Positions 27,982 through 36,575 of a stretch of 64,000 bases of DNA are shown piece by piece; the stretch's first letter is position 1, and each line of letters opens with the position of its first letter. A program made the translations under genes and the position numbers. The stretch comes from Devosia sp. (GTDB taxonomy: Bacteria > Pseudomonadota > Alphaproteobacteria > Rhizobiales > Devosiaceae): positions 89,191 to 153,190 of the forward strand of contig NZ_JAQGJM010000021.1 of the NCBI RefSeq assembly GCF_028290625.1, in the 5' to 3' direction. A model generated the notes under the pieces. That model was given only the letters and a program-made list of their open reading frames with translations. It made no database searches and had not been told where the DNA came from.

Positions 27982-28617
27982 ATGACCTATTCGGATGCAT
28001 TGTGGATCTATCTCGTCCTCGTGTTCGGCATCATCGTGGTGCCGGGCATGGACATGCTGTTCGTGCTGGCCAATGCGCTGACCGGCGGCCGCCGGGCGGG
28101 CCTAGCCGCGACGGGTGGGATCATGGCGGGCGGCGTGGCACATACGATTTTCGGAGCGACTGCCGTGGGCGTGCTGGCGCGATCGGCCCCGGGCCTGCTG
28201 TCGGCGCTGGTGCTGGTGGGCGCGGCCTATATGGCCTGGATCGGCATCACCCTGCTGCGCACCGCGATCACCGTCGATGCGGTCGGTCGCGCCAATGCCC
28301 GCTCGCAGTGGGTGGCGTTCCGGCAAGGTCTCGTCACCTGCCTGCTGAATCCCAAGGCGTATCTCTTCACCTTCTCGGTGTTCCCGCAATTCATCCGGCC
28401 GGAATACGGGCCGGTTTGGTCGCAGGCGCTGGTCATCGGCGTGATCACGGTGCTGATGCAGCTCACGATCTATGGCGGCCTAGCGCTGGCCGCCGGCAAA
28501 AGCCGCGATTTCCTGGTGGCCAGCCCACAGATAACCATCTGGATCGGCCGCGGCGCGGGTCTGCTGTTCTTGGTCGTTGCGGTGTTCACGGCCTGGCATG
28601 GCGTGATGCAGCGCTAG
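27982..28617 (+). CDS. LysE/RhtB-family amino-acid exporter
   Basis: A 211-aa inner-membrane exporter with about six spans. Hallmarks are VVPGMDMLFVLANALTGGRRAG near residues 20-40 and CLLNPKAYLFTFSVFPQF in the middle. The ATG at 27982 follows GAGGA. It is not closely similar to the LysE gene at 15831-16448. Its position is notable: it separates ssb from uvrA and has LexA boxes on both sides, the first 157 nt upstream, so it might be weakly SOS-linked. The substrate is unknown. Confidence 0.9.
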   Translation: MTYSDALWIYLVLVFGIIVVPGMDMLFVLANALTGGRRAGLAATGGIMAGGVAHTIFGATAVGVLARSAPGLLSALVLVGAAYMAWIGITLLRTAITVDAVGRANARSQWVAFRQGLVTCLLNPKAYLFTFSVFPQFIRPEYGPVWSQALVIGVITVLMQLTIYGGLALAAGKSRDFLVASPQITIWIGRGAGLLFLVVAVFTAWHGVMQR

Positions 28618-28649
28618 ATGATGAAAAGATGTGCAGTAACAGTGCGAAT

Positions 28650-28664
28650 GTTCCGGCAATGTTC
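28650..28664. promoter_or_regulatory. LexA (SOS) box 1 upstream of uvrA
   Basis: GTTC-CGGCAAT-GTTC, an exact GTTC-N7-GTTC site 33 nt after the LysE stop and about 250 nt before the uvrA start. Confidence 0.75.
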
Positions 28665-28715
28665 CGTTTTTGACTGTTCGGTCAATTGTGTTGGAATGAA
28701 GGCAGGAGTTTGGAC

Positions 28716-28748
28716 TTGACCGAATCTGCATTCGTTCCTTTTATGTTC
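28716..28748 (+). promoter_or_regulatory. Predicted uvrA promoter with LexA (SOS) box 2
   Basis: A -35 box TTGACC (28716-28721) precedes a T-rich -10 region (about 28739-28747). A second exact LexA site, GTTC-CTTTTAT-GTTC (28734-28748), overlaps the -10. This would make uvrA SOS-inducible, with two LexA sites 84 bp apart. Confidence 0.75.
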
Positions 28749-28902
28749 CGCATCGTGCGCGCCCAATGTTCTCATTTCACGGCAAGGTGAGAGTTGCCAG
28801 CCGCCAAGGGCGAAGCGGAACTTGCAAGACGCATGCCTTGTTCTTATTTCTGCGGCTTACCCCGCTCGCCATACCCTATTATATCTGCCGAGGCGCCCGA
28901 CT

Positions 28903-31824
28903 ATGCGCGCCCGAGCCATGGATACGATCATGACGCCAAAGCCCAGCCAGAACCGCGAAATCATCGTCCGTGGGGCACGGGAGCATAATCTCAAAGGCAT
29001 CGACGTACGCCTGCCGCGCGACAGCCTGATCGTGATGACCGGGCTTTCTGGCTCCGGCAAGTCGTCGCTGGCGTTCGACACCATCTATGCCGAGGGTCAG
29101 CGCCGCTATGTCGAGAGCCTGTCCGCCTATGCGCGGCAGTTCCTTGAAATGATGCAGAAGCCCGATGTCGAGCATATCGAGGGCCTGTCGCCGGCCATCT
29201 CCATCGAGCAGAAGACCACCTCGCGCAATCCGCGCTCGACGGTGGGCACGGTCACCGAGATCTATGACTATCTGCGCCTAATGTTCGCGCGCGTCGGCAT
29301 TCCCTATTCGCCCGCGACCGGCCTGCCGATTGAAAGCCAGACGGTGTCGCAGATGATCGACAAGGTCATGGAACTGCCCGAGGGCACACGCCTGTTCCTG
29401 CTGGCGCCGATGGTGCGCGGCCGCAAGGGTGAGTACAAGAAGGAACTCGCCGACCTGATGCGCAAAGGCTTCCAGCGCGTCAAGATCGACGGCGAGTATT
29501 ACGAGATCGAGGAGGCCCCTGCCCTCGACAAGAAGCTGAAGCATGATCTCGAAGTCGTGGTCGACCGCATCGTGGTCGGTCCCGATATTGCCGGCCGCCT
29601 GGCCGAAAGTTTTGAGACGGCACTCAAGCTGGCCGACGGCATCGCGCTGGTAGAATTCGCCGACGAGAAGAACGAAGACGGCACCCAGCGGCAGGTCACA
29701 TTCTCGGAAAAGTTCGCCTGCCCGGTGAGCGGCTTCACCATTGCCGAAATCGAGCCACGGCTGTTCTCGTTCAACAACCCCTTCGGCGCCTGCCCGGTTT
29801 GCGATGGCCTCGGCACCGAGCAGAAGATCGATCCCAACCAGATCGTGCCCGATGCCAGCCTGTCGTTGCGCGACGGGGCCATCCTCCCGTGGTCCAAGAC
29901 CTCGGCGCCCTATTATCTGCAGACGCTAAGCGCCGTGGCCAAGCATTATGGCGCCTCGACCGGCACCGCCTGGAACGAGCTGCCCTTCGAAGTACAGCAT
30001 GCGGTCCTCTATGGCACCGGCAAGGAAGCGATCAATTTCGTCTATGACGATGGTCTGCGGCAGTACAAGACGAGCAAGCCGTTCGAAGGCGTGATCGGTA
30101 ATCTCGATCGCCGGTACAAAGAGACCGAAAGCGCCGGCATGCGCGAAGAGATCGAGAAATACATGTCGCAGGCGCCTTGCGTGGCCTGTGGCGGCTATCG
30201 GCTGAAGCCGGAGACGCTGGCGGTCAAGATCGACGGACTGCATATCGGCCAGGTCACCGAGAAATCCATCCGGGCGACCTCGGAATGGTTCGAGACGCTG
30301 AACGCCAAGCTCAATGACACGCAACGCCAGATCGGCGAACGCATCTTCAAGGAGATCCGCGAGCGGCTGAACTTCCTCAACGATGTGGGGCTGGATTACC
30401 TGACGCTGGCGCGCAATTCCGGCTCGCTCTCGGGTGGCGAAAGCCAGCGCATTCGCCTCGCCAGCCAGATCGGCTCCGGGCTGACGGGCGTGCTGTATGT
30501 GCTCGACGAGCCCTCCATCGGCCTGCATCAGCGCGACAACGCCCGCTTGCTCGACACGCTGCGGCGGCTACGTGACATCGGCAATACGGTGATCGTGGTC
30601 GAGCATGACGAAGACGCCATCATGACCGCCGATTACGTGGTCGATATCGGCCCCGGTGCGGGCGTGCATGGCGGCCATATCGTCGCCGAAGGCACGCCCG
30701 AGGATATCCTCAAGCATCCCGATAGCCTGACCGGGCAATACCTGTCCGGCCGCATGGGCATTCCGATTCCCGCCGAACGGCGCCAGGCCAAGAAGGGCAA
30801 GGCGCTGAGTCTCAAGGGCGCGACCGGCAACAATCTCAAGAACGTCTCGGTCGATGTGCCGCTGGGCATGTTCGTGGCCATCACCGGCGTATCGGGCGGC
30901 GGCAAGTCGACCCTGATGATCGACACCATGTACACCGCCATCGCGCGGCGGCTGAATGGCGCACGTGTGATGCCGGCGCCGCATGAGTCGCTGACCGGCC
31001 TGGAATTGCTCGACAAGGTCATCGATATCGACCAGTCCCCGATCGGACGGACGCCACGCTCCAATCCGGCCACCTATACGGGCGCCTTCACGCCGCTGCG
31101 CGAGTGGTTTGCCGGCCTGCCGGAAGCCAAGCAGCGCGGCTACGGGCCGGGGCGGTTCTCTTTCAACGTCAAGGGCGGCCGCTGCGAGAAGTGCGAGGGC
31201 GATGGCGTCCTCAAGATCGAGATGCACTTCCTTCCCGACGTCTACGTCACCTGCGACGTCTGCAAGGGCAAGCGCTACAATCGCGAAACGCTGGAAGTTC
31301 AGTTCAAGGGCAAGTCGATCTCCGACGTGCTCGACATGACCATCGACGAGGGCGTCGACTTCTTCTCGGCGGTGCCGACGATCCGCGAGAAGTTCGCCAC
31401 GCTCCAGCGGGTCGGGCTGGGTTATGTCAAAGTCGGGCAACCGGCCACGACCCTGTCGGGCGGCGAGGCGCAGCGCGTCAAGCTTTCCAAGGAGCTCTCC
31501 AAGCGGGCAACCGGGCGAACGCTCTACATGCTGGACGAGCCGACCACCGGGCTGCATTTCCATGACGTGGCCAAGCTGCTCGAGGTGCTGCACCAGTTGG
31601 TGGATGGCGGCAACACCGTCGTCGTCATCGAGCACAATCTGGAAGTCATCAAGACGGCGGACTGGGTCATCGACCTGGGACCCGAGGGTGGCGATGGCGG
31701 CGGCGAGATTGTGGGTGTGGGGACCCCCGAGACGATTGCCGAGAACAAACGCTCGCATACCGGGATGTTCTTGAAGGACATCATGTCGCGGCGGCCGCAG
31801 TTTTCCAGCAAGGCTGCGGAATAG
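28903..31824 (+). CDS. uvrA: Excinuclease ABC subunit A
   Basis: Damage-recognition ATPase of nucleotide excision repair; works with UvrB to find lesions. The protein is 973 aa from the ATG at 28903, which follows GAGG; ATGs at 28918 and 28930 are alternatives, and the frame is open to 28822. Two ABC ATPase modules have Walker [10 protein letters not shown] and GVSGGGKST, with signatures [11 protein letters not shown] and TLSGGEAQR. Zinc modules are seen as [18 protein letters not shown] and CEKCEG with [10 protein letters not shown]. Two LexA boxes upstream predict SOS induction. Confidence 0.97.
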   Translation: MRARAMDTIMTPKPSQNREIIVRGAREHNLKGIDVRLPRDSLIVMTGLSGSGKSSLAFDTIYAEGQRRYVESLSAYARQFLEMMQKPDVEHIEGLSPAISIEQKTTSRNPRSTVGTVTEIYDYLRLMFARVGIPYSPATGLPIESQTVSQMIDKVMELPEGTRLFLLAPMVRGRKGEYKKELADLMRKGFQRVKIDGEYYEIEEAPALDKKLKHDLEVVVDRIVVGPDIAGRLAESFETALKLADGIALVEFADEKNEDGTQRQVTFSEKFACPVSGFTIAEIEPRLFSFNNPFGACPVCDGLGTEQKIDPNQIVPDASLSLRDGAILPWSKTSAPYYLQTLSAVAKHYGASTGTAWNELPFEVQHAVLYGTGKEAINFVYDDGLRQYKTSKPFEGVIGNLDRRYKETESAGMREEIEKYMSQAPCVACGGYRLKPETLAVKIDGLHIGQVTEKSIRATSEWFETLNAKLNDTQRQIGERIFKEIRERLNFLNDVGLDYLTLARNSGSLSGGESQRIRLASQIGSGLTGVLYVLDEPSIGLHQRDNARLLDTLRRLRDIGNTVIVVEHDEDAIMTADYVVDIGPGAGVHGGHIVAEGTPEDILKHPDSLTGQYLSGRMGIPIPAERRQAKKGKALSLKGATGNNLKNVSVDVPLGMFVAITGVSGGGKSTLMIDTMYTAIARRLNGARVMPAPHESLTGLELLDKVIDIDQSPIGRTPRSNPATYTGAFTPLREWFAGLPEAKQRGYGPGRFSFNVKGGRCEKCEGDGVLKIEMHFLPDVYVTCDVCKGKRYNRETLEVQFKGKSISDVLDMTIDEGVDFFSAVPTIREKFATLQRVGLGYVKVGQPATTLSGGEAQRVKLSKELSKRATGRTLYMLDEPTTGLHFHDVAKLLEVLHQLVDGGNTVVVIEHNLEVIKTADWVIDLGPEGGDGGGEIVGVGTPETIAENKRSHTGMFLKDIMSRRPQFSSKAAE

Positions 31825-32021
31825 TGCTGGTAAGCGACCTCAATGCTAACCAGATGCTAGCGAATTAGGGACCTTGCGCGGAATCCGCTGACAGGAGTAC
31901 GCGACGGAATTGTGAAAATGCCATGCGATCGGCGCATGCCGTGGTTGACGTTTACGGCATGGTGCGGCGGCTCAAATCAGCTCATGCTGCTAAGGTCGTA
32001 ACCAGTCTAGGAACTCTGCCA

Positions 32022-32174
32022 ATGTTTGTGCGTGCCGTCTGGCGTTCGAAACGCCTGGTCGACATCAAGCAAGCGTTGCGGGAAATAGACGTTCCCTCGA
32101 CGCGAGATGCCGACCTGCTGGGGCTTTGTGCCCCTGACTTCCACAAGATGACGCGCGGTCTGTTCGACCGCTGA
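32022..32174 (+). CDS. Micro-protein, possible divergent DUF1127-like
   Basis: A 50-aa basic peptide, MFVRAVWRSKRLVDIKQALR then a DxxLLGL-like segment and a final RGLFDR. A TAGGA site lies 9 nt before this ATG; an in-frame ATG at 31923 would give 83 aa but has no ribosome binding site at the right distance. The layout of an Arg/Lys-rich helix, an L-x-x-I/L-D turn and a D-L-G-like segment resembles the DUF1127 micro-protein encoded 195 nt downstream, almost the same length. The homology is my inference from eye alignment and the gene call itself is tentative. Confidence 0.42.
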   Translation: MFVRAVWRSKRLVDIKQALREIDVPSTRDADLLGLCAPDFHKMTRGLFDR

Positions 32175-32369
32175 TCTCAGTCATTATAGAGTTTGCGCGG
32201 CCGTCGGACCTCCCTCCGGCGGCCGTCGCCATTCCGGCAAGCTTAACGCCGGATGAACGTCGTTGGTTAAAGACCCGCGTAGACCGCATAGCTTCATTGA
32301 TAAATGGCCCACTGCTCATCTTGACCGAACCCCACTAGATATATCCTCGTAAACGCAAGGAGACTTCAA

Positions 32370-32519
32370 ATGGACATTCGCAAGACTTTCAAAAAGTGGG
32401 CCGCTTATCAGCAGACCGTTCGTGAGCTTGCCGCTCTCGACAATCGCCAGCTCAACGACCTGGGCATTTCGCGCACCGATATCAATCGTATCGCCCGCGA
32501 CCATGCTTCTTCGCTGTAA
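32370..32519 (+). CDS. DUF1127 micro-protein
   Basis: A 49-residue basic protein: MDIRKTFKKWAAYQQTVREL, then LDNRQLNDLGISRTDI and a short tail. The R/K-rich helix followed by L-x-x-LDxRxLxDLGIxRxDI is the DUF1127 signature. In other alphaproteobacteria such proteins are small, stress-regulated and in some cases RNA-binding; the function here is unknown. An AAGGAG site lies 7 nt before the ATG, and a clear terminator follows (32557-32590), so it is a stand-alone transcription unit between uvrA and the GST gene. Confidence 0.92.
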   Translation: MDIRKTFKKWAAYQQTVRELAALDNRQLNDLGISRTDINRIARDHASSL

Positions 32520-32556
32520 GACTGCCCGCGCTAGACTAGCCTCTGAACTAAACCGA

Positions 32557-32590
32557 ACGTCCGCCTCTTTCTAAGATGCGGGCGTTTTTC
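32557..32590 (+). terminator. Intrinsic terminator after DUF1127 gene
   Basis: Stem ACGTCCGC (32557-32564) pairs with GCGGGCGT (32578-32585), including one G-U pair, followed by TTTTTC. It lies 38 nt after the DUF1127 stop. Confidence 0.75.
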
Positions 32591-32598
32591 TTTGTGCC

Positions 32599-33249
32599 CT
32601 AGAAAGCCAGTCGCCCAGCCAGTTCGGCGTAGGACACCATGACTACGTTGCGGAACGCCGAACGCTCCTCAAGTCGGGCGTACCAGGCCTCAACCGCCCG
32701 CATTGCGGGCCTTTCAATCGCCATATCGAACCAGCGATAGAGCGAAACGCCTGCAACAATATCGGCATAGCCAAAGTATTCGCCCGACAGATAGGGCCGC
32801 CGGGTGAGCTCGGCCTCGAGTATCGCGAAGGCGGCGAGGCTGCTGGCATGGAAGCCGGCGATGGCGACCGCGTCATGCTCCTCGACCGGGGTCCGCACCA
32901 CTGCCCAGAACAGGCCGATCCAGGCCGGTTGAAACGTCGTCGCGGTCCAATCGGTCCATTGATCGGCAAGCGCGCGGCGTCGCGGGTCGGCCGGCCACAG
33001 GGAAGAATCGCCATAGGTCGCAGCGAGATAGCGCACAATGGCATGGCTTTCCCAGAGGGTGACGTCGCCATCCTGCAAGGTGGGGACCAGACCGTTGGGA
33101 TTGAGGGCGCGATAGGCGTCATCGAGGCCACCGAAGCGCCCACCGACCGGCTTGTGGTCATAGGACAGCCCAAGCTCTTCGAGCAGCCATTGGGCCTTTT
33201 GCACATTGCAGGAGCTTTTGCGGCCCCAAAGGGTCAGCGGCGCGGGCAT
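32599..33249 (-). CDS. Glutathione S-transferase family protein
   Basis: A 216-aa cytosolic GST. The N-terminal thioredoxin-like domain starts LTLWGRKSSCNVQKAQWLLEELG, with Ser/Cys near the position that activates glutathione, and includes the cis-Pro region LVPTLQDGD and the gamma-glutamyl-binding WESHAIVRYLA. The C-terminal domain is helical, with YLSGEYFGYADIVAG carrying the conserved N-cap/Asp. The substrate is unknown; a role in detoxification or glutathione-dependent reduction is likely. Transcribed away from trmFO. Confidence 0.92.
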   Translation of the reverse strand: MPAPLTLWGRKSSCNVQKAQWLLEELGLSYDHKPVGGRFGGLDDAYRALNPNGLVPTLQDGDVTLWESHAIVRYLAATYGDSSLWPADPRRRALADQWTDWTATTFQPAWIGLFWAVVRTPVEEHDAVAIAGFHASSLAAFAILEAELTRRPYLSGEYFGYADIVAGVSLYRWFDMAIERPAMRAVEAWYARLEERSAFRNVVMVSYAELAGRLAF

Positions 33250-33350
33250 GAGGTGTTCCTTTTATGCCCATAATCGCGCCGCTAGTGCGTCCGTCAAGGC
33301 GGCGGAAAGCTTATGTTGCGCCGGGGGGACGGGCTTGGTATCTGCCAGCC

Positions 33351-34733
33351 ATGGCAAAATCAGACATCATTCATATCATCGGCGGCGGTCTCGCCGGATC
33401 GGAAGCGGCGTGGCAAGCGGCGGAGGCCGGGGTCAAGGTCGTGCTGCACGAGATGCGGCCGGTCCGCGGCACCGACGCGCACCAGACCGATGGCCTGGCG
33501 GAGCTCGTTTGCTCCAATAGTTTCCGCTCCGACGACAAGGACCAGAACGCGGTCGGTCTGCTGCATGAGGAAATGCGGCGCTGCGGCTCGCTGATCATGC
33601 GGATGGCGGATGCCAACGCCCTGCCCGCTGGCGGCGCACTGGCGGTGGACCGCGACGCGTTTTCCGCAGCGGTAACGGCAGCGATCGAGGGACATGCGAA
33701 TATCACCATCGACCGGGCAGAAGTCGAAGGCCTGCCGCCGGCCGAGTGGGACAATGTGATCATCGCAACGGGGCCGCTGACCTCGCCAGCCTTGGCGGCG
33801 GGTATCCAGTCGCTGACGGGCGAGGATGCGCTGGCCTTCTTCGATGCGATCGCACCGATCGTGCATAAAGACAGCGTCGACATGGACATCGTCTGGGCGC
33901 AGTCGCGCTACGACAAGGTGGGTCCGTCGGGCAACGGGGCGGATTATCTGAACTGCCCAATGGACCAGGACCAGTACAACGCCTTTGTCGACGCCCTGCT
34001 CGGCGCCGACCTACATGAGTTCAAGGACTGGGAGAAGGTGCCGTATTTCGACGGTTGCCTGCCCATCGAGGTGATGGCGGAGCGCGGGCGCGAGACGCTG
34101 CGGCACGGGCCGATGAAGCCGGTGGGGCTGACCAATCCACGTAACCCCACGGTCAAGGCCTATGCCATCGTGCAGTTGCGGCAGGACAATGCGCTGGGCA
34201 CGCTGTGGAACATGGTCGGGTTCCAGACCAAGATGCGCTACGGCATCCAGGCGGAGATTTTCCGCATGATCCCGGGCCTGCAGAATGCGCAATTCGCGCG
34301 GCTGGGCGGGTTGCATCGCAATACGTTCCTCAACTCTCCCAAGGTGTTGGGGCCGGATTTGAAGCTGAAGGCCGATCCGCGCATTCGCTTTGCTGGCCAG
34401 GTGACGGGCGTCGAGGGCTATGTCGAGAGCGCCAGCATCGGGCTGGTCGCGGGACGGCTGGCGGCGGCGGAAGCGCGTGGCGAAGTGATGGCGACGCCGC
34501 CGGTGACGACGGCGCTAGGGGCGCTGATCGGGCACATTACCGGTGGGCATATCGAGGGCGAGGCCTATTCGGGGGCCCGCAGCTTCCAGCCAATGAACGT
34601 CAATTTCGGGCTGTTTCCGGAAGTCAAAGTGGTCAAGCCCGAAGGGGTCAAGTGGAAGGGCAATGACAAGGTCATCGCCAAGCGCCGGGCGATCACCGGC
34701 CGGGCATTGGTGGATATCGGGGACTGGGCCTAG
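33351..34733 (+). CDS. trmFO: Methylenetetrahydrofolate-tRNA-(uracil-5-)-methyltransferase
   Basis: Folate- and FAD-dependent enzyme that makes 5-methyluridine at position 54 of tRNA (formerly GidA-small). The 460-aa protein starts [20 protein letters not shown], the dinucleotide-binding fold. Downstream are [14 protein letters not shown] and the C-terminal [18 protein letters not shown] and LIGHITGG motifs of the family. The frame is open upstream to 33264, but the added residues do not match the family. Monocistronic in appearance, 21 nt before a thioesterase gene on the same strand. Confidence 0.96.
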   Translation: MAKSDIIHIIGGGLAGSEAAWQAAEAGVKVVLHEMRPVRGTDAHQTDGLAELVCSNSFRSDDKDQNAVGLLHEEMRRCGSLIMRMADANALPAGGALAVDRDAFSAAVTAAIEGHANITIDRAEVEGLPPAEWDNVIIATGPLTSPALAAGIQSLTGEDALAFFDAIAPIVHKDSVDMDIVWAQSRYDKVGPSGNGADYLNCPMDQDQYNAFVDALLGADLHEFKDWEKVPYFDGCLPIEVMAERGRETLRHGPMKPVGLTNPRNPTVKAYAIVQLRQDNALGTLWNMVGFQTKMRYGIQAEIFRMIPGLQNAQFARLGGLHRNTFLNSPKVLGPDLKLKADPRIRFAGQVTGVEGYVESASIGLVAGRLAAAEARGEVMATPPVTTALGALIGHITGGHIEGEAYSGARSFQPMNVNFGLFPEVKVVKPEGVKWKGNDKVIAKRRAITGRALVDIGDWA

Positions 34734-34754
34734 CCTGCTTCATCGAGGTGACGC

Positions 34755-35204
34755 ATGACGCCGTCCGCACTTCAGAGTTACCTGCACGATCATATTCCAT
34801 TGTCCAAGGCGATGGAGGTGAGCGTGGTCTCGATTGCCGATGATGCCGTTGTCCTCAGCGCGCCGCTGGGGCCGAATATCAATCATCGGGAGACGGTGTT
34901 CGGCGGCAGTGCGTCGGCGGTGGCGATATTGGCGTGTTGGTCGCTGCTGCATTTGCGGCTGACGGCGGCGGGGCTGGAGAGCCGCGTGGTGATTCAGCGC
35001 AATGAGATGGATTATCTGGCACCGATTTCCGGAGCTTTTACGGCGCGGTCATATTTTGAAGTGGGGGCGAACTGGGATGGGTTCGTGAAGATGCTCGGTC
35101 GCAAGGGGCGCGCACGGATTTCGATTGGCGCGGTGCTGGAGTTCGAAGGGCATGAGGCCGGGCGGCTGACGGGCGAGTTCGTGGCGCTTGGCGCCGGGCT
35201 TTAG
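34755..35204 (+). CDS. Thioesterase-like hotdog protein (YiiD C-terminal type)
   Basis: A 149-aa single-domain protein resembling the C-terminal thioesterase domain of E. coli YiiD. Visible are LHDHIPLSKAMEV at the start, APLGPNINHRETVFGGSASA with the hotdog helix and the conserved Asn-His, and the RNEMDYLAPISG strand. It would hydrolyse an acyl-CoA or acyl-ACP; the substrate is unknown. It follows trmFO by 21 nt and may be co-transcribed. Its stop overlaps the convergent phytoene-synthase-like gene by 4 nt (TTAG at 35201-35204). Confidence 0.86.
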   Translation: MTPSALQSYLHDHIPLSKAMEVSVVSIADDAVVLSAPLGPNINHRETVFGGSASAVAILACWSLLHLRLTAAGLESRVVIQRNEMDYLAPISGAFTARSYFEVGANWDGFVKMLGRKGRARISIGAVLEFEGHEAGRLTGEFVALGAGL

Positions 35205-36043
35205 CGGTTCCGGAAGGTCCACCAGGCGAGGCGCGTAAGCTTGCGCCAGTCGGCATCGTCGGCGGCGGGCTCGAAGGCGTTGGCCCGGCGGTCCAGCAGG
35301 GCGAGTTGAGCCTTCAGCACCGCGATTTGTGCAAATGCCGGGCGGAGCGTCGCCGGTAGCGTCGCGATGGCCGTTTCGGCTTTGCCGAGATGGTCGCGGG
35401 CGAGATCGGTCACCTGCCCCAGCGCTTCGTGCAGGGCCTCGCTCGGTGTGCCCGAGAAGATTTCACGTTCCTGCACACCGTTGGCGACGAAGATCGACCA
35501 GGGCAGCATGATGCGGCCCTGCGACGCCGTATAGCCGAAGGCGCGCAAATGGCCGATCAGGGCATGGGCGACGCCGAGATGTCCGGCCGCATCGCCGGCC
35601 TCGATCAATTCGCCATTGTTGAGGATCATGGCGGCGAGCTGATAGAGCGTCGAGGCGGTTTCGCCGGCATAACCCTCGAAGGTCGGCAGATCGGGCATAG
35701 GGTCGTCGTAGAGATCGAAGCGGCGGGCGCCGAGCAAGCGCTGCAGCGTGCCGATAGGGATGTTGTAGGCCGCGATGGTGTCGAGCAATGCGTCGGCGAC
35801 GGGGTTTTGCCGGATAGCGCCATGGCCCTGCCCTTCCAGCGCATCGTTCCACCACTGCAGGCGGATTTCGCCGGGCGCCGGGTCGGAGACGCGATCACGG
35901 ATCGAGGCCACGTCGGCGTTGAAGGCATAGAGCGCCACCACGCCGTCGCGGTGCGAGCCGGAGAGGACGAGGGTCGAGAGGAAGCGGTCACGGTCGGCGG
36001 CGCGCAGGGCTTCGGCGGCGTGGATGAAGGATTCTTTGGCCAT
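35201..36043 (-). CDS. Squalene/phytoene synthase-like protein, NDUFAF6 type
   Basis: A 280-aa all-helical protein of the isoprenoid synthase fold. The first aspartate-rich catalytic motif is absent: the equivalent region reads ASIRDRVSDPAPGEIRLQWW, which matches the pattern of the mitochondrial complex I assembly factor NDUFAF6 rather than true phytoene synthases. No carotenoid genes are nearby. The ATG overlaps the stop of the DUF498 (NDUFAF3-like) gene by one nucleotide (TGATG), so the two are translationally coupled. I infer a role in NADH dehydrogenase assembly. Confidence 0.85.
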   Translation of the reverse strand: MAKESFIHAAEALRAADRDRFLSTLVLSGSHRDGVVALYAFNADVASIRDRVSDPAPGEIRLQWWNDALEGQGHGAIRQNPVADALLDTIAAYNIPIGTLQRLLGARRFDLYDDPMPDLPTFEGYAGETASTLYQLAAMILNNGELIEAGDAAGHLGVAHALIGHLRAFGYTASQGRIMLPWSIFVANGVQEREIFSGTPSEALHEALGQVTDLARDHLGKAETAIATLPATLRPAFAQIAVLKAQLALLDRRANAFEPAADDADWRKLTRLAWWTFRNR

Positions 36044-36426
36044 CAACGAGCCGTATCGACGGCGATGAGGGCGGCGGCGACGGCGCGGTGTTCGGCCATC
36101 AGCACGTTATAGGTGCGCAAAGCTCCACCGGTGGCGATGGCTTCAATGATGACGCTGCGCTCTCGGAAGGCGGTGCGGATGGCGGGATCGATGGCTGCGA
36201 TGTCCTTCCCCAAGCCGATGAACAGCACATCGATCTGGTCGGCTACAGCGAGGACGGGCGCCAGGGCTTCCAGCGTGATCTCGGCGGCAGTCGTCACGTC
36301 CCAGGCGAACATGCCGGTGGGCAGGCACAGCAACGAGCCGCGATGCGACATATCGGCGAAGCGGAATCCGTGATTGCCGTAGGCGTCGATCATGACTTGC
36401 TGGGGATAGTGGCCGGTGTCGGTCAT
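36043..36426 (-). CDS. Mth938-like domain (DUF498) protein, NDUFAF3-like
   Basis: A 127-aa small alpha/beta protein of the Mth938/DUF498 family. Segments include QVMIDAYGNHGFRFADMSHRGSLLCLP, DVLFIGLGKDI and the C-terminal TGGALRTYNVLMAEHRAVAAAL. The human family member NDUFAF3 is a complex I assembly factor. I chose the ATG at 36426 (MTDTGHY); the upstream open frame runs into a palindromic repeat, so it is spurious. Located between secDF and the NDUFAF6-like gene on the same strand, as is common in alphaproteobacteria from memory. Confidence 0.9.
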   Translation of the reverse strand: MTDTGHYPQQVMIDAYGNHGFRFADMSHRGSLLCLPTGMFAWDVTTAAEITLEALAPVLAVADQIDVLFIGLGKDIAAIDPAIRTAFRERSVIIEAIATGGALRTYNVLMAEHRAVAAALIAVDTAR

Positions 36427-36456
36427 GGGTGGCCTTTGGTTGCGGTGAGCGCCAAG

Positions 36457-36506
36457 GCCCCCCTCATCCGCCCTTCGGGCACCTTCTCCCACGAGGGGAG
36501 AAGGGG
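36457..36506. repeat. Repeat family D copy 1 (50 nt)
   Basis: A 50-nt element with two adjacent hairpins, GCCC-TTC-GGGC (36470-36480) and CCTTCTCCC-n5-GGGAGAAGG (36482-36504). An identical 50-nt copy in the opposite orientation lies at 45210-45259. It sits between secDF and the NDUFAF3-like gene. Confidence 0.88.
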
Positions 36507-36575
36507 GCTCGGTGGTTGGGACGGACCGGGGTCATCCCTCCCTCGTGAGAATAGTCGGGGTTAGGATCCCCTGCC

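Noticed and set aside
35201..36043. Carotenoid or hopanoid biosynthesis phytoene/squalene synthase
   Set aside because: The first Asp-rich catalytic motif is missing and no isoprenoid genes are adjacent; NDUFAF6-like assignment explains the sequence and context.
36427..36492. Upstream extension of the DUF498 protein (MGEGARRADEGG...)
   Set aside because: It is encoded by the D-family repeat; the same peptide appears at the other copy (45224), showing it is repeat-derived.
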